Source of the DNA: Phytopseudomonas dryadis | Lineage (GTDB): Bacteria > Pseudomonadota > Gammaproteobacteria > Pseudomonadales > Pseudomonadaceae | Assembly (NCBI RefSeq): GCF_004327355.1 | Contig: NZ_QJUM01000001.1 | Location: 124,001-188,000 of the forward strand | Reading direction: 5' to 3' | DNA length: 64,000 nt | Shown: one piece after another, positions 25,721 through 33,984 of the stretch | How positions within the stretch are numbered: position 1 is the first letter of the stretch | Layout of the letters: the number at the start of each line of letters is the position of its first letter | Position numbers and translations under genes: made by a program | The notes under the pieces: model-generated | Told to the model about the DNA's origin: nothing | The model's input: the letters and a program-made list of their open reading frames with translations, nothing else | The model's database searches: none

Positions 25721-26734
25721 TCAGCGCCCCTCGGCCAGAAGCTGGTCAAGGATAGCATTGCCATCGAAGTGCTTGGCAGTGATCTCGTCCCAGCTGCCGA
25801 GGACTTCGGTCGGGTTGATCAGGCGCAGGTCCTGGAACTGTGCGGCGGTCGCGGCCGCCACTTCCTTGTCCTGCACGCGGTAGTGGTACTGGGTCAGCAG
25901 TTGCTGGATGTCCTTGCTGTACTGGAATTGCAGATAGGCGGTGGCCACGTCGCGGGTGCCCTTCTCGTCGACGACCTTGTCGACCACGGCGACCGGGAAT
26001 TCGGCAAGCACGCTTACCGGCGGTACGACGACTTCGAATTCGCTCGACTTGAATTCCTCGCCCTTGGCGATATTGACCACTTCCGATTCGAAGCTCAGCA
26101 GCACGTCGCCCTGGCCGTTCTGGGCGAAGGCCACGGTGGCGCCACGCCCGCCAGTGGGGAAGTTCTCGACGTTGTGGAGAATCTTGCCGACGAACGCCTT
26201 GATCTTGGCTTCATCGCCCTGGAACGCCTCGTTGGCGTAGAGCCAGGCGCCCAGGTAGCTGTAACGCGCGTTACCCGAGGTCTTCGGATTCGGGAACACC
26301 AGCTTGACGTCCGCGCGCGCCAGATCGTCCCAGTTCTTGATGTTCTTCGGGTTGCCCTTGCGCACCAGGAAGGCGGTGGTGCTGTAGTACGGCGAGCTGC
26401 TGTTGGGGAACTGCTCGGCCCAGTCCTTGCGCACCAGGCCACGCTTGGCCAGGATGTCGACGTCGGTGACCTGGTTGAAGGTCACGGTGTCGACCTTCTT
26501 GCCCTGGATGATGTCCTGGGCCTGGCGCGAGGTGCCGGCGAACGACTGGTCGATCTTCAGGTCCTTGCCGGTCTCGCTCTTCCAGTGGGCCTGGAACCTG
26601 GGGTTGATCTCGGCGAACAGCTCGCGCGCGACGTCATAGGACGCGTTCAGAATCGGCTTGTCCGCCGCCAACGCCGCCGCACTACCGAGCAAGGATGTGC
26701 TGATGACGGAGGCCAGAAGTAGTCGTTTGAGCAT
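25721..26734 (-). CDS. sbp: sulfate ABC transporter substrate-binding protein
   Basis: A 337-residue periplasmic sulfate-binding protein. The signal peptide ends around SAAALAADKP; the mature start ILNASYDVARELF, then QSFAGTSRQAQDI, NPKTSGNARYSYLGAW and TGGRGATVAFAQ are characteristic of Sbp/CysP. It captures sulfate for CysTW. Upstream is an AT-rich divergent promoter region shared with the small gene and XRE-cupin regulator at 27001-27798. Expression under sulfur limitation through CysB is expected from the family but not shown here. Confidence 0.95.
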   Translation of the reverse strand: MLKRLLLASVISTSLLGSAAALAADKPILNASYDVARELFAEINPRFQAHWKSETGKDLKIDQSFAGTSRQAQDIIQGKKVDTVTFNQVTDVDILAKRGLVRKDWAEQFPNSSSPYYSTTAFLVRKGNPKNIKNWDDLARADVKLVFPNPKTSGNARYSYLGAWLYANEAFQGDEAKIKAFVGKILHNVENFPTGGRGATVAFAQNGQGDVLLSFESEVVNIAKGEEFKSSEFEVVVPPVSVLAEFPVAVVDKVVDEKGTRDVATAYLQFQYSKDIQQLLTQYHYRVQDKEVAAATAAQFQDLRLINPTEVLGSWDEITAKHFDGNAILDQLLAEGR

Positions 26735-26801
26735 GATCCGGGTTTCCTTACGGGTGAAGTGGGGCGATGAATGCTGGCAGTGTGCTAGAGCCTGTTATTC
26801 C

Positions 26802-26838
26802 TTAAAAGAATTTATTAATCATAATGATATTCTTCTAA
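26802..26838. promoter_or_regulatory. AT-rich inverted repeat upstream of sbp
   Basis: TTAAAAGAAT and ATTCTTCTAA are inverted copies with one mismatch, 17 bases apart, in the divergent gap between sbp and the small gene at 27001. The gap is strikingly AT-rich compared with its surroundings. A binding site for CysB or the adjacent XRE regulator is plausible; the regulator is inferred only. Confidence 0.4.
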
Positions 26839-27000
26839 GAGATAAAAAAGGCCTTCATTGTGTCTAAAGAGCCCCTCGGGATGCAAACTCGGTGGTTGCA
26901 CGCCTCAAATACTCAAAAAGAATTACTACATGAATATTTAGTATTTATGGCTCTAAAAGGATATCGGTAGAGTCGGCTCACGTCTCGAAGAGAATCCATC

Positions 27001-27159
27001 ATGAATCGAACCACCAATGTCGTCGACCTCTCCCTCTTCCGCAAACGCCGCCAGGCGCGGCTGATGGCCGAAGCGATGTGGGCGATGTATGCAGCCCGGG
27101 CCGGCTACGTTGGCGTTCAGATGCAGATGCTGCAAGTGGACAAGACGTGCCAGGGCTGA
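27001..27159 (+). CDS. small basic hypothetical protein upstream of XRE-cupin regulator
   Basis: A 52-residue frame from ATG 27001 with AAGAGAA about eight bases before it. The product starts MNRTTNVVDLSLFRKRRQAR and continues with a Met- and Ala-rich helix (LMAEAMWAMYAARAG). Its stop is six bases before the ATG of the regulator, which strongly supports a real, co-transcribed gene. I do not recognise a family; it does not look like OscA/DUF2292, the small protein often seen near sbp. It may be a leader or partner of the regulator. Confidence 0.6.
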   Translation: MNRTTNVVDLSLFRKRRQARLMAEAMWAMYAARAGYVGVQMQMLQVDKTCQG

Positions 27160-27165
27160 ACCGTC

Positions 27166-27798
27166 ATGACCGTGAGCAGTCCGCTACAGGTGAATCGCGA
27201 GGCCGCTGCCGGTTCCTGTGAACACGAGCAGGACGACCTGATCGGCCAGCGCGTGGCCCACAACCTGCAGCGCTTGCGTTGCAAGCGCAACCTGTCCCTG
27301 GATGCCCTGGCCCGGCAGTGTGGCGTGAGCCGGGCGATGCTGGCGCAGATCGAATCCGGGCGCAGCGTGCCCTCGATCAAGGTGCTGTGCAAGATCGCCA
27401 AGGGACTCAAGGTCTCGGTGGCGGCGTTTCTGGAAAACCGTGCCTTCGAGGGTGTGGCGCTGCTGACGGCGCAGTCGAGCAAGCGCCTGGTCAGTGCCGG
27501 CGGTACATTCGTCAGTCGTGCCCTGTTCCCGTTCGATACGGCCCGGCAGACGGAGTTCTATGAACTGCGGCTGGCGCCGCTGGGGGAAGAGGAAGCCGAG
27601 GGCCATGCGCCCGGCACCCAGGAAAACCTGGTGGTTGCCCAGGGCGTGCTGGAAGTCAGCGTGAACGAGGAGCGTTACCTGCTATCGACCGGCGATGCCA
27701 TCCTGTTCTACGCCGACCAGCCCCACCGCTACCGCAACCCGGCAGACAGCGAAGCGCTCTGCTACCTGGTGATGAGCTACCCGGAACGCCTGGACTGA
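27166..27798 (+). CDS. XRE family transcriptional regulator with C-terminal cupin domain
   Basis: A 210-residue regulator. The helix-turn-helix spans about residues 27-80 (RVAHNLQRLRCKRNLSLDALARQ, then GVSRAMLAQIESGRSVPSIKVL). The C-terminal third is a cupin (HAPGTQENLVVAQGVLEV, LLSTGDAILFYADQPHRYRNP) that normally binds a small ligand or metal. Such proteins regulate neighbouring uptake or catabolic genes. Divergent position opposite sbp-cysTW suggests control of sulfur genes; this is inference. Confidence 0.9.
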   Translation: MTVSSPLQVNREAAAGSCEHEQDDLIGQRVAHNLQRLRCKRNLSLDALARQCGVSRAMLAQIESGRSVPSIKVLCKIAKGLKVSVAAFLENRAFEGVALLTAQSSKRLVSAGGTFVSRALFPFDTARQTEFYELRLAPLGEEEAEGHAPGTQENLVVAQGVLEVSVNEERYLLSTGDAILFYADQPHRYRNPADSEALCYLVMSYPERLD

Positions 27799-27890
27799 CC
27801 GGGCCGGCGCCCCGAGGTGAACGGGGGTTGTTGCAGCGTTGCATACCCTGGGTTCGATACGACGAAACCCGGAGCCGAGCCCGGGCTTCG

Positions 27891-27944
27891 GTAGGATGGG
27901 GGTACCCCATCGGCACGGCGCTGATGGGTTGGCACCCATCCTAC
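27891..27944. repeat. inverted-repeat intergenic element
   Basis: GTAGGATGGG at the left and CCCATCCTAC at the right are perfect inverted copies bounding about 54 bp, with further inner pairing (TACCCCATC near GATGGGTTG). This form of element is frequent between genes in Pseudomonas. It lies after the XRE gene, where it may act as a transcript-stabilising hairpin. Confidence 0.65.
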
Positions 27945-27969
27945 GAACCGGATTAGGGCAGCAAGAACG

Positions 27970-27993
27970 AAAAAGCCCGGGAAATTCCCGGGC
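27970..27993 (-). terminator. terminator of the Met/Cys-rich protein gene
   Basis: GCCCGGGAA and TTCCCGGGC form a tight stem at 27975-27993, 22 bases after the stop of the gene at 28016, followed on the minus strand by five T residues. Confidence 0.85.
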
Positions 27994-28015
27994 CTTGTCG
28001 TTGCAGGCTGGCTGA

Positions 28016-28516
28016 TCAGCAGGTGCAGCACATCATCGGCATGCCGTTGCAGCTCATCATCATCGGCATGCCGCACTCCATCATCTTCATCATCAGTTCG
28101 CAGCAGCTCTTGAACATCGCCATGTCCATGCCCTGCATGGGCATCATCTTGCACATCATCATGCCTTCGGCAGTCATGCTGCAGGACATCATGCACTTCA
28201 TGGAGGGCATCGGGATACCCATGCCCATCATCGGCATGGCCATCATGTTCATCGGCATTTTCGCCATGGCGTCCTGGGACATGGCCATCATCGACATGTT
28301 GCCGCAGTGCATCATCATCGGCATGCCGCAGTCCATCATCATGCCCATCATCTCGGCGCTGTTCTTGAACATCGCCTTGTCCATGCCCGCCGCCGGCATC
28401 ATGGTGCACATCATGCAGTCGGACTGCATCTCGCAGGACATGGTGGCCATCATCATCGGCATGCCCATCATCATCGGCATGTTGGCATTCATCGGCATTT
28501 GCATTGCATTCATCAT
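28016..28516 (-). CDS. methionine- and cysteine-rich hypothetical protein
   Basis: A 166-residue protein starting at ATG 28516, eight bases after AGGGG. By my count it holds 68 Met (about 41 percent) and 15 Cys. Two halves are related: MMCTMMPAAGMDKAMFKNSA with MMMDCGMPMMMHCGNM, and MMCKMMPMQGMDMAMFKSCC with MMECGMPMMMSCNGM. It ends in CCTC. No signal peptide is evident. I do not recognise a characterised family. Good ribosome binding site, a strong terminator and an internal duplication argue that it is real. Possible roles are Cu(I) or soft-metal binding, oxidant scavenging by Met, or sulfur storage; none is shown. Confidence 0.78.
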   Translation of the reverse strand: MMNAMQMPMNANMPMMMGMPMMMATMSCEMQSDCMMCTMMPAAGMDKAMFKNSAEMMGMMMDCGMPMMMHCGNMSMMAMSQDAMAKMPMNMMAMPMMGMGIPMPSMKCMMSCSMTAEGMMMCKMMPMQGMDMAMFKSCCELMMKMMECGMPMMMSCNGMPMMCCTC

Positions 28517-28824
28517 GGTGTAACCCCTGAATCGTCTGGATGGGTGAATAACCGTCGTTGGCGACAATTCTAGAGGGTGCTGGAGAGCGGACAAGGTGCG
28601 AGGAAAACAGCAGGGATCGCTGTGCTGGCGACCGATTGGGATGTTTTACACTTCGACTTGATGCGATGACGCTTAAATGGTCGTTATAGCGATGAAATAA
28701 GGCGTGAAAGAAGGGAAATCTTCGCTATGGATATTCTTTTATTGCCTATACAAATAACTGAAGTGAATAATCGATCTAAACCATTTGCAATACTGCCGGG
28801 CACACTGGTGCCCGGCGGCCTCCA
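28517..28824. other. intergenic region upstream of the Met-rich gene
   Basis: About 300 bp holding the promoter of the Met-rich gene and, at its left end, a hairpin at 28795-28816 (GCCGGGCAC against GTGCCCGGC) nine bases after the stop of the binding-protein gene on the minus strand. That hairpin has only a poor T-tail but is the likely end of the ABC operon transcript. No gene seen. Confidence 0.55.
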
Positions 28825-29724
28825 TCACTCCTGCCACTTCCCGCCTTCGACGATGATGGCTTCGGGGTCGGTGCCCTCGGCCAGTTCGGGGCGTACGTAC
28901 TGGTCATAGAGCCCCAGCAGGAATTTCTCCTCGCCCAGCGCGGCCAGCTCCTGGTTGACCCAGTCGCGCAGCTCGATGTTGCCTTTCTTCACCGCCGGGG
29001 CGATCGGCGCTTCATCGCCCAGGGTTTCGGGAAGAACGCGATAGCCCGGATTCTGCTTGGCCCAGCTGAACAGCACCAGGTTGTCCTGGGCATAGGCATC
29101 GCCGCGACCGTTGGCCAGGGCCTGCAGCGACTCGGAGTTCTTCTCGAACTTGAGCAGTTTCCACTCCGGGTGATTCCTGGTCAGCCAGATATCGGCCGTG
29201 GTGCCGGTGGTGACGATGGTGGTCTTGTCGGCCAGGTCATCGAGCTTCTGCACCTCGCTGTCCTCGGCGACCAGGGCCTGTACCGCGACGCGCAGGTTGG
29301 GGTTGGTGAAGTCCACCGCCTCGGCCCGTTCCGGGGTGACGGTCATGTTGGCGAGGATCAGGTCGACCTTGTCGCTCTGCAGGAACGGAATGCGGCTGGC
29401 CGGCTCGACCACCACGAACTCGACTTTCTTCTCGTCGCCGAGCAGGTCCTTGGCGAAGCGCTTGGCGATATCGGTGTCGAAGCCAACGTACTCACCCTGC
29501 TCGTTGACGAAGCCGAACGGCGGCTTGTCGCTGAAGACCCCGACGATCAGCTTGTCGCGGGCCTTGATTTTCTCCAGGTAGCTGTCGCTCGGCGCCGCGG
29601 CGGCGGCAGGTGGCGTCGCCGTCGCGGGCTCGGCCGCGGCCTGCTTGGGTTGTTCGGACTGGCCACAGCCGATCAGCAGGCTGGCGGCGAGCAAGGGGAA
29701 TGTCAGGGCAGATTTGAAGGTCAT
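28825..29724 (-). CDS. amino-acid ABC transporter substrate-binding lipoprotein
   Basis: A 299-residue family-3 solute-binding protein. The N-terminus is a lipoprotein signal with lipobox LIGC, followed by a Pro/Ala-rich tether ([18 protein letters not shown]). The body shows [29 protein letters not shown] in order, typical of glutamate/glutamine/cystine binders. Its ATGA overlaps the stop of the ATPase gene. Last gene of a four-gene operon (31784 to 28825). The substrate is unknown; the sulfur-gene setting makes cystine or another sulfur amino acid an attractive guess. Confidence 0.9.
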   Translation of the reverse strand: MTFKSALTFPLLAASLLIGCGQSEQPKQAAAEPATATPPAAAAAPSDSYLEKIKARDKLIVGVFSDKPPFGFVNEQGEYVGFDTDIAKRFAKDLLGDEKKVEFVVVEPASRIPFLQSDKVDLILANMTVTPERAEAVDFTNPNLRVAVQALVAEDSEVQKLDDLADKTTIVTTGTTADIWLTRNHPEWKLLKFEKNSESLQALANGRGDAYAQDNLVLFSWAKQNPGYRVLPETLGDEAPIAPAVKKGNIELRDWVNQELAALGEEKFLLGLYDQYVRPELAEGTDPEAIIVEGGKWQE

Positions 29725-30482
29725 TGCGCTTTCCTTTTGGGCATGTTTTCCACGTAGGAGAACTTCTCCAGAAACTGCTGCGCGCGTGCGGTTTGCGGGT
29801 TGCTGAAAAAAGTTTCAGGGTCGTTCTGTTCGGCGATCACGCCGCCGTCCATGAACAGGATTCGGTCGGCCACCGCCCGGGCGAAGGCCATTTCGTGGGT
29901 GACGATGAGCATGGTCATGCCGCCTTCGGCGAGGCCGAGGATCACCTCCAGCACCTCCTTGACCATTTCCGGGTCGAGGGCGGCGGTCACCTCGTCGAAC
30001 AACATCACCTGCGGGTTCATGCACAGCGCCCGGACGATGGCGATGCGCTGCTGCTGGCCGCCAGACAACTCACGCGGGTAGGCATTGCGTTTGTCCAGCA
30101 GGCCGACCCGCTCCAGCAGCGCCTCGGCCTGGGCCAAGGCCTCACCGAAGGCGCGTCTCTGCACCTTGAGCGGACCGAGCAGGATGTTTTCCAGCACCGT
30201 CTTGTTGGGGAACAGGTGGTAGCTCTGGAAGACCATGCCGATTTCCTGGCGTACGGCGCGCCAGTCGGTCTTGCCACCCAGCTCGCGCCCGGCGAAACGC
30301 AGGCTGCCGCCCTGCCCCTGCTCCAGGCCATTGAGGCAGCGCAGCAGGGTGCTCTTGCCGCAACCGCTGGGGCCGAGGATCACCACCACCTCGCCGCGCT
30401 CGACACGCAGGTCGACCTTGCGCAGCACTGGCGTGGCGCCGAAGCTCTTGCTGAATGAAGCGAGTTCGATCAAGGCGCTCAT
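29721..30482 (-). CDS. amino-acid ABC transporter ATP-binding protein
   Basis: A 253-residue GlnQ-type ATPase. Walker [10 protein letters not shown] near residue 37, Q-loop [13 protein letters not shown], signature LSGGQQQR, Walker [13 protein letters not shown] and switch VTHEM are intact. Note Val for the usual Pro after the Walker B Glu. It overlaps both neighbours by four bases, so the operon is translationally coupled. Confidence 0.92.
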   Translation of the reverse strand: MSALIELASFSKSFGATPVLRKVDLRVERGEVVVILGPSGCGKSTLLRCLNGLEQGQGGSLRFAGRELGGKTDWRAVRQEIGMVFQSYHLFPNKTVLENILLGPLKVQRRAFGEALAQAEALLERVGLLDKRNAYPRELSGGQQQRIAIVRALCMNPQVMLFDEVTAALDPEMVKEVLEVILGLAEGGMTMLIVTHEMAFARAVADRILFMDGGVIAEQNDPETFFSNPQTARAQQFLEKFSYVENMPKRKAQ

Positions 30483-31138
30483 GCATGGCTCCAGCGACGC
30501 TCCAGCACGCGCGAGGCGGCCGACAGCGGATAACAGAGGACGAAGAAGAAGAGGAACAGGAAGCCGTAGATCAGCACCGACTCATAGGTGCGCTCGATGA
30601 TCTGCTGGCCGACCTTGATCACATCCACCACGCCGATCAGCACCGCCAGCGAGCTGGTCTTGATCAGCCGTGTGTAGACGTTGATGGTCGGCGGCGTGAT
30701 GCGCTTGAGCGCCTGGGGCAGCAGCACCTCGCCATACAGCTGCCAGGTGTTCAGGCCGATGGCCAGACCGGCCTCGCGCTGGCCGCGGGGCAGCGAACGC
30801 AAGCCGCCGCGCACCACCTCGCCCACTTCGCTGGCGCCCCACAACGACAACACCAGCACCGCGCACCAGAAGCTCGGCACGCTGACACCAGCGAAGATCG
30901 GCAGACCGAAGAAGAACAGGTACAGCCAGACCAGCACCGGGATCGCCCGGAACAGTTCCAGGTAGACCCGTAGCAGTCCATCGAGCCAGGCCGAACCCAG
31001 GCTGCGCAACACCCCGTAGAGCACGCCGCCCAGGGTGCTGAAGGCGATGGCCGAGGCGGAGATGCTCAGGGTTTCCCAGGCGCCGCGGGCCAGCTGCGGC
31101 GCCGACACCCAGAGCAGCTCAAGACCCGAACTGGCCAT
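30479..31138 (-). CDS. amino-acid ABC transporter permease
   Basis: A 219-residue HAAT-family permease. I chose ATG 31138 ([10 protein letters not shown]), seven bases after a perfect AGGAGG; a start eight codons earlier lacks one. The EAA-like loop [24 protein letters not shown] lies near residue 125. It overlaps the upstream permease gene by 20 bp and the ATPase gene by four. Confidence 0.9.
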   Translation of the reverse strand: MASSGLELLWVSAPQLARGAWETLSISASAIAFSTLGGVLYGVLRSLGSAWLDGLLRVYLELFRAIPVLVWLYLFFFGLPIFAGVSVPSFWCAVLVLSLWGASEVGEVVRGGLRSLPRGQREAGLAIGLNTWQLYGEVLLPQALKRITPPTINVYTRLIKTSSLAVLIGVVDVIKVGQQIIERTYESVLIYGFLFLFFFVLCYPLSAASRVLERRWSHA

Positions 31139-31784
31139 GTTGCAGCCTCCTTTCCAGTACACCCAGGAGCAGCGACAGCGTCAGGAACAGCAGCACGCAC
31201 AGGGCGGTCATCACCGCGAGCATCTCGTAGGTCTTGTAGTACAGGGCGATGTAGCTCTTGGTGGTGTAGAGGATCTCCGGCACCGCCACCGCCGAGACCA
31301 CGGTGGTTTCCTTGAGCAGGAAGATGAAGTTGGCGAACAGCGCCGGCAGGCTGAGCAAACCGGCCTGGGGCAGGATCACGTGGCGCAGCAGCTGCCAGCG
31401 CGACAGGCCGATGGACAGTCCCGACTCGATCTGCGCCCTGGGCACCGCTTCCACGCCGGCGCGCAGCACCTCGGTCAGGTAGGCGCCACCTAGAAAGGTC
31501 ATGGCGATGATCGCCGCGGCGAACCCGGACAGGCGGATGCCGATCACCGGCAAGGCGAAGTAGATGAAGAACAGCTGGATCAGCAAGGGGGTGTTGCGCG
31601 CCACTTCGACATACAGGCCGACCAGGCGCCGCAAGAACGGCACACGCCAGACCAGAATCGCCGAGTTGAGCAACGCCACCAGCAGGGAACAGGCGATGGC
31701 GATGGCGCCGACCTGCAGGGTGACGCCAACCGCCTTGAGGAAGGCCGGCAGCGTCGACACAACGAATGGCCAATCGAAGCTCAT
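31119..31784 (-). CDS. amino-acid ABC transporter permease
   Basis: A 221-residue HAAT-family permease, first gene of the operon. EVARNTPLLIQLFFIYFALP is the typical helix after the first periplasmic loop, and IESGLSIGLSRWQLLRHVILPQAG is the ATPase-docking loop. It should pair with the following permease. The 175 bp upstream (31785-31959) hold the promoter and the 3' flank of the next operon. Confidence 0.9.
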   Translation of the reverse strand: MSFDWPFVVSTLPAFLKAVGVTLQVGAIAIACSLLVALLNSAILVWRVPFLRRLVGLYVEVARNTPLLIQLFFIYFALPVIGIRLSGFAAAIIAMTFLGGAYLTEVLRAGVEAVPRAQIESGLSIGLSRWQLLRHVILPQAGLLSLPALFANFIFLLKETTVVSAVAVPEILYTTKSYIALYYKTYEMLAVMTALCVLLFLTLSLLLGVLERRLQHGQFGS

Positions 31785-31959
31785 CGCAGCGCCCCGCCGT
31801 CATCCATAACGCACGAACGGGTCTGCGCCTGCAGCCCGACTTCCACCAACGAACGCATCATCAACACCAAAAATCGACTGCCGCCTCGTGCGCGGCAGTG
31901 CCTGGCCAGGAGCATGCGGGCAATGGGTGAGCGCCCGCACGCCGGTTTCTACCGCCCCA

Positions 31960-32979
31960 TCAGCTGCCCGGGTTGGCGTAGGCTTCTTCGAAGAAGTAAT
32001 CCTTCCAGGAGTCGGCCTTGTTCTTCAGCACGCCCAGTTCATGCAGCTTCTCGGCATAGATGAAGGTGCGCTCCGGCGACACGGTGAAGTCGATCTCCGG
32101 ATCGATGACGATCTTCTTCACGAACTCCAGCGGCAACCTGGAGTTCTCCACCTTGATGTAGGTCTGCGCCGCCGCGGCCTTGTCCGCCTTGATGATCTGC
32201 GAAGCCTCGACCAGGGCGTCGTAGAAGGCCTTGTAGGTCTTCGGATTCTGGTCGTGGAATTTCTCGGTGGCATACAGCACGTTGAAGGTGGCCTGGCCGC
32301 CGAGGATGTCGTAGGAGCTGATCAGCTTGTGCACATTGGGGTTTTCCAGCGCCTGGTACTGGAACGGCGGGCTGGAGAAATGCGCGGTGATTTCCGAGCC
32401 GCCCTTGGTCAGCGCCACGGTGGCGTCCGGGTGCGGCAGGCTCACGGAGATCTTGTCGAAGCGCTGGAAGTCGGCATTGCCGTACAGCTTGGCGGTTTCG
32501 ATCTGCAGGGTGCGCGACTGGAAGCCGACGCCGGCCGCCGGCACGGCGATGCGATCCTTGTCGCCGAGATCCTGCAGGGTCTTGACCTCGGCCCGGTTGC
32601 TCAGCAGGTAGTTGGGCATGGAACCCAGGGACGCGACGGCCTTGACGTTCTGCCGACCGTGGGTACGGTCCCACACGGTGAGCATCGGCGGCACACCGGC
32701 CGAGACCACGTCGATGGCCCCGGCCAGCAGCGCTTCGTTCATCGCCGTGGCGCCGGAGATGGTGCGCCACTCGACGTCGATCTTGTCCAGGCCCTGGGCC
32801 TTGGCGTGCTTCTCGATCAGTTGCTGGTCCTTGACCACATGCAGCACCAGATAACCGATGCCGAACTGCTGGGCGATGCTGATCTTGCCTTCCGCGTGGG
32901 CGGCCAGCGGGGTTGCCAGGGCGCCGAGCAGACCCAGGGCGGTAGCCAGGCGGCCGAGTTTGAACGTGTTGGTCATCAT
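31960..32979 (-). CDS. ABC transporter substrate-binding protein, sulfonate/sulfate-ester type (paralog 1)
   Basis: A 339-residue periplasmic binding protein of the TauA/SsuA/AtsR group. Two ATGs (32979 and 32976) follow AGAAGAG; the signal peptide ends near LAAHAEGK. It closely resembles the protein at 34853-35890: both share GxIxIAxQFGI, VWDRTHGRQNVK and SLPHPDAT or ALPHPDAT. It is the last gene of the TauD-ABC operon. Ligand is unknown; alkyl sulfate esters or sulfonates are the best guess from context. Confidence 0.88.
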   Translation of the reverse strand: MMTNTFKLGRLATALGLLGALATPLAAHAEGKISIAQQFGIGYLVLHVVKDQQLIEKHAKAQGLDKIDVEWRTISGATAMNEALLAGAIDVVSAGVPPMLTVWDRTHGRQNVKAVASLGSMPNYLLSNRAEVKTLQDLGDKDRIAVPAAGVGFQSRTLQIETAKLYGNADFQRFDKISVSLPHPDATVALTKGGSEITAHFSSPPFQYQALENPNVHKLISSYDILGGQATFNVLYATEKFHDQNPKTYKAFYDALVEASQIIKADKAAAAQTYIKVENSRLPLEFVKKIVIDPEIDFTVSPERTFIYAEKLHELGVLKNKADSWKDYFFEEAYANPGS

Positions 32980-33004
32980 CTCTTCTTCTCGTTGTAGATA
33001 ATCG

Positions 33005-33074
33005 GTAGCCCGGGTCGAGCGCAGCGACACCCGGGGAAAGCGACCTGGGTATCGCGATGCTCAACCCAGGCTAC
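33005..33074. repeat. intergenic inverted-repeat element between permease and binding-protein genes
   Basis: The 70-bp segment starts GTAGCCCGGGTCGAGCGC and ends CCCAGGCTAC; the termini pair with each other and inner hairpins are possible (CGGGTC with GACACCCG; CCTGGGT with ACCCAGG). This is a common Pseudomonas intergenic element type. Its position inside an operon suggests modulation of the distal binding-protein gene. Confidence 0.6.
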
Positions 33075-33081
33075 GGTTGGG

Positions 33082-33948
33082 TTAACGCTGCATCCCCCAG
33101 CGCTTGACGGTGACGCGCTCCAGGGTGGCGAACACCAGGTTCTCCACCAGCAGGCCGATCAGGATCACCGCGGCCAGGCCGGCGAACACCTTGTCGGTGT
33201 ACAGCTCGTTGCGGTTCTGGAAGATGTACCAGCCCAGGCCGCCCTTGCCGCTGGAGGCGCCGAACACCAGCTCGGCGGCGATCAGCGTGCGCCAGGCGAA
33301 GGCCCAGCCGATCTTCAGACCGGCGAGGATCGACGGCAGCGCCGCGGGAATCAGGATGAACAGCACGAAGCGCAGGCCCTTGAGGCCGTAATTGCGCCCG
33401 GCCATGCGCTGGGTCTCCGAGACGCCGAGAAACCCCGCGTAGGTGTTCAGCGCCAGGGCCCAGAGCACCGAGTGCACCAGGACGAAGATCAGGCTGTTCT
33501 CGCCCAGGCCGAACCACAGCAGCGCCAGCGGCAACAGGGCGATGGCCGGCAGCGGGTTGAACATCGAGGTCAGAGTCGAGAGCAGATCGCGGCCCAGTTG
33601 CGTCGACACCGCCAGGGTGGTCAGCAGAAAGGCCATGACGATGCCGATCAGGTAACCCTTGACCAGTACCGACAGGGAAATACCGACTTTCTCCAGCAAT
33701 TCCCCGGTGCCCACGCCCTCTATGAAGGCGCGGGCGGTCTGCAGGAAACTGGGCAGCAGCAGGTCGTTGCCCTGGTAGCGCGCGGCCAGTTCCCAGATCA
33801 GTGCCAGGCCCAGCAGGATCAGCGATTTGCGCAGCCAGCCCTGCTGCCACAGGCGTGTGGCCAGCGGCAGCTCGCGCTCCACGGGCTGGTCGCCCAGGGG
33901 CGCCAGTTCGATTTCGTATTCTTCACGGCGCAAGGTGGTGTTGCTCAT
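33082..33948 (-). CDS. ABC transporter permease, sulfonate/nitrate type
   Basis: A 288-residue SsuC/TauC/AtsB-like inner-membrane permease. A 40-residue cytoplasmic N-terminus precedes the first helix (SLILLGLALIWELAARY). The typical motif NPLPAIALLPLALLWFGLG and the conserved KIGWAFAWRTLIAAE docking-side segment are visible. It lies between the ATPase gene (37 bp upstream) and binding protein paralog 1. Confidence 0.9.
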   Translation of the reverse strand: MSNTTLRREEYEIELAPLGDQPVERELPLATRLWQQGWLRKSLILLGLALIWELAARYQGNDLLLPSFLQTARAFIEGVGTGELLEKVGISLSVLVKGYLIGIVMAFLLTTLAVSTQLGRDLLSTLTSMFNPLPAIALLPLALLWFGLGENSLIFVLVHSVLWALALNTYAGFLGVSETQRMAGRNYGLKGLRFVLFILIPAALPSILAGLKIGWAFAWRTLIAAELVFGASSGKGGLGWYIFQNRNELYTDKVFAGLAAVILIGLLVENLVFATLERVTVKRWGMQR

Positions 33949-33984
33949 GATGGTCGTCTCGCGGAATTCGGTGAAAACAACGCC

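Noticed and set aside
28023..28523. 166-residue plus-strand frame rich in Ile, Met and His opposite the Met-rich gene
   Set aside because: Same region read backwards (CAT/ATG runs give Met or Ile/His either way). The minus strand has the ribosome binding site, terminator and Cys pattern, so it is the better coding strand.
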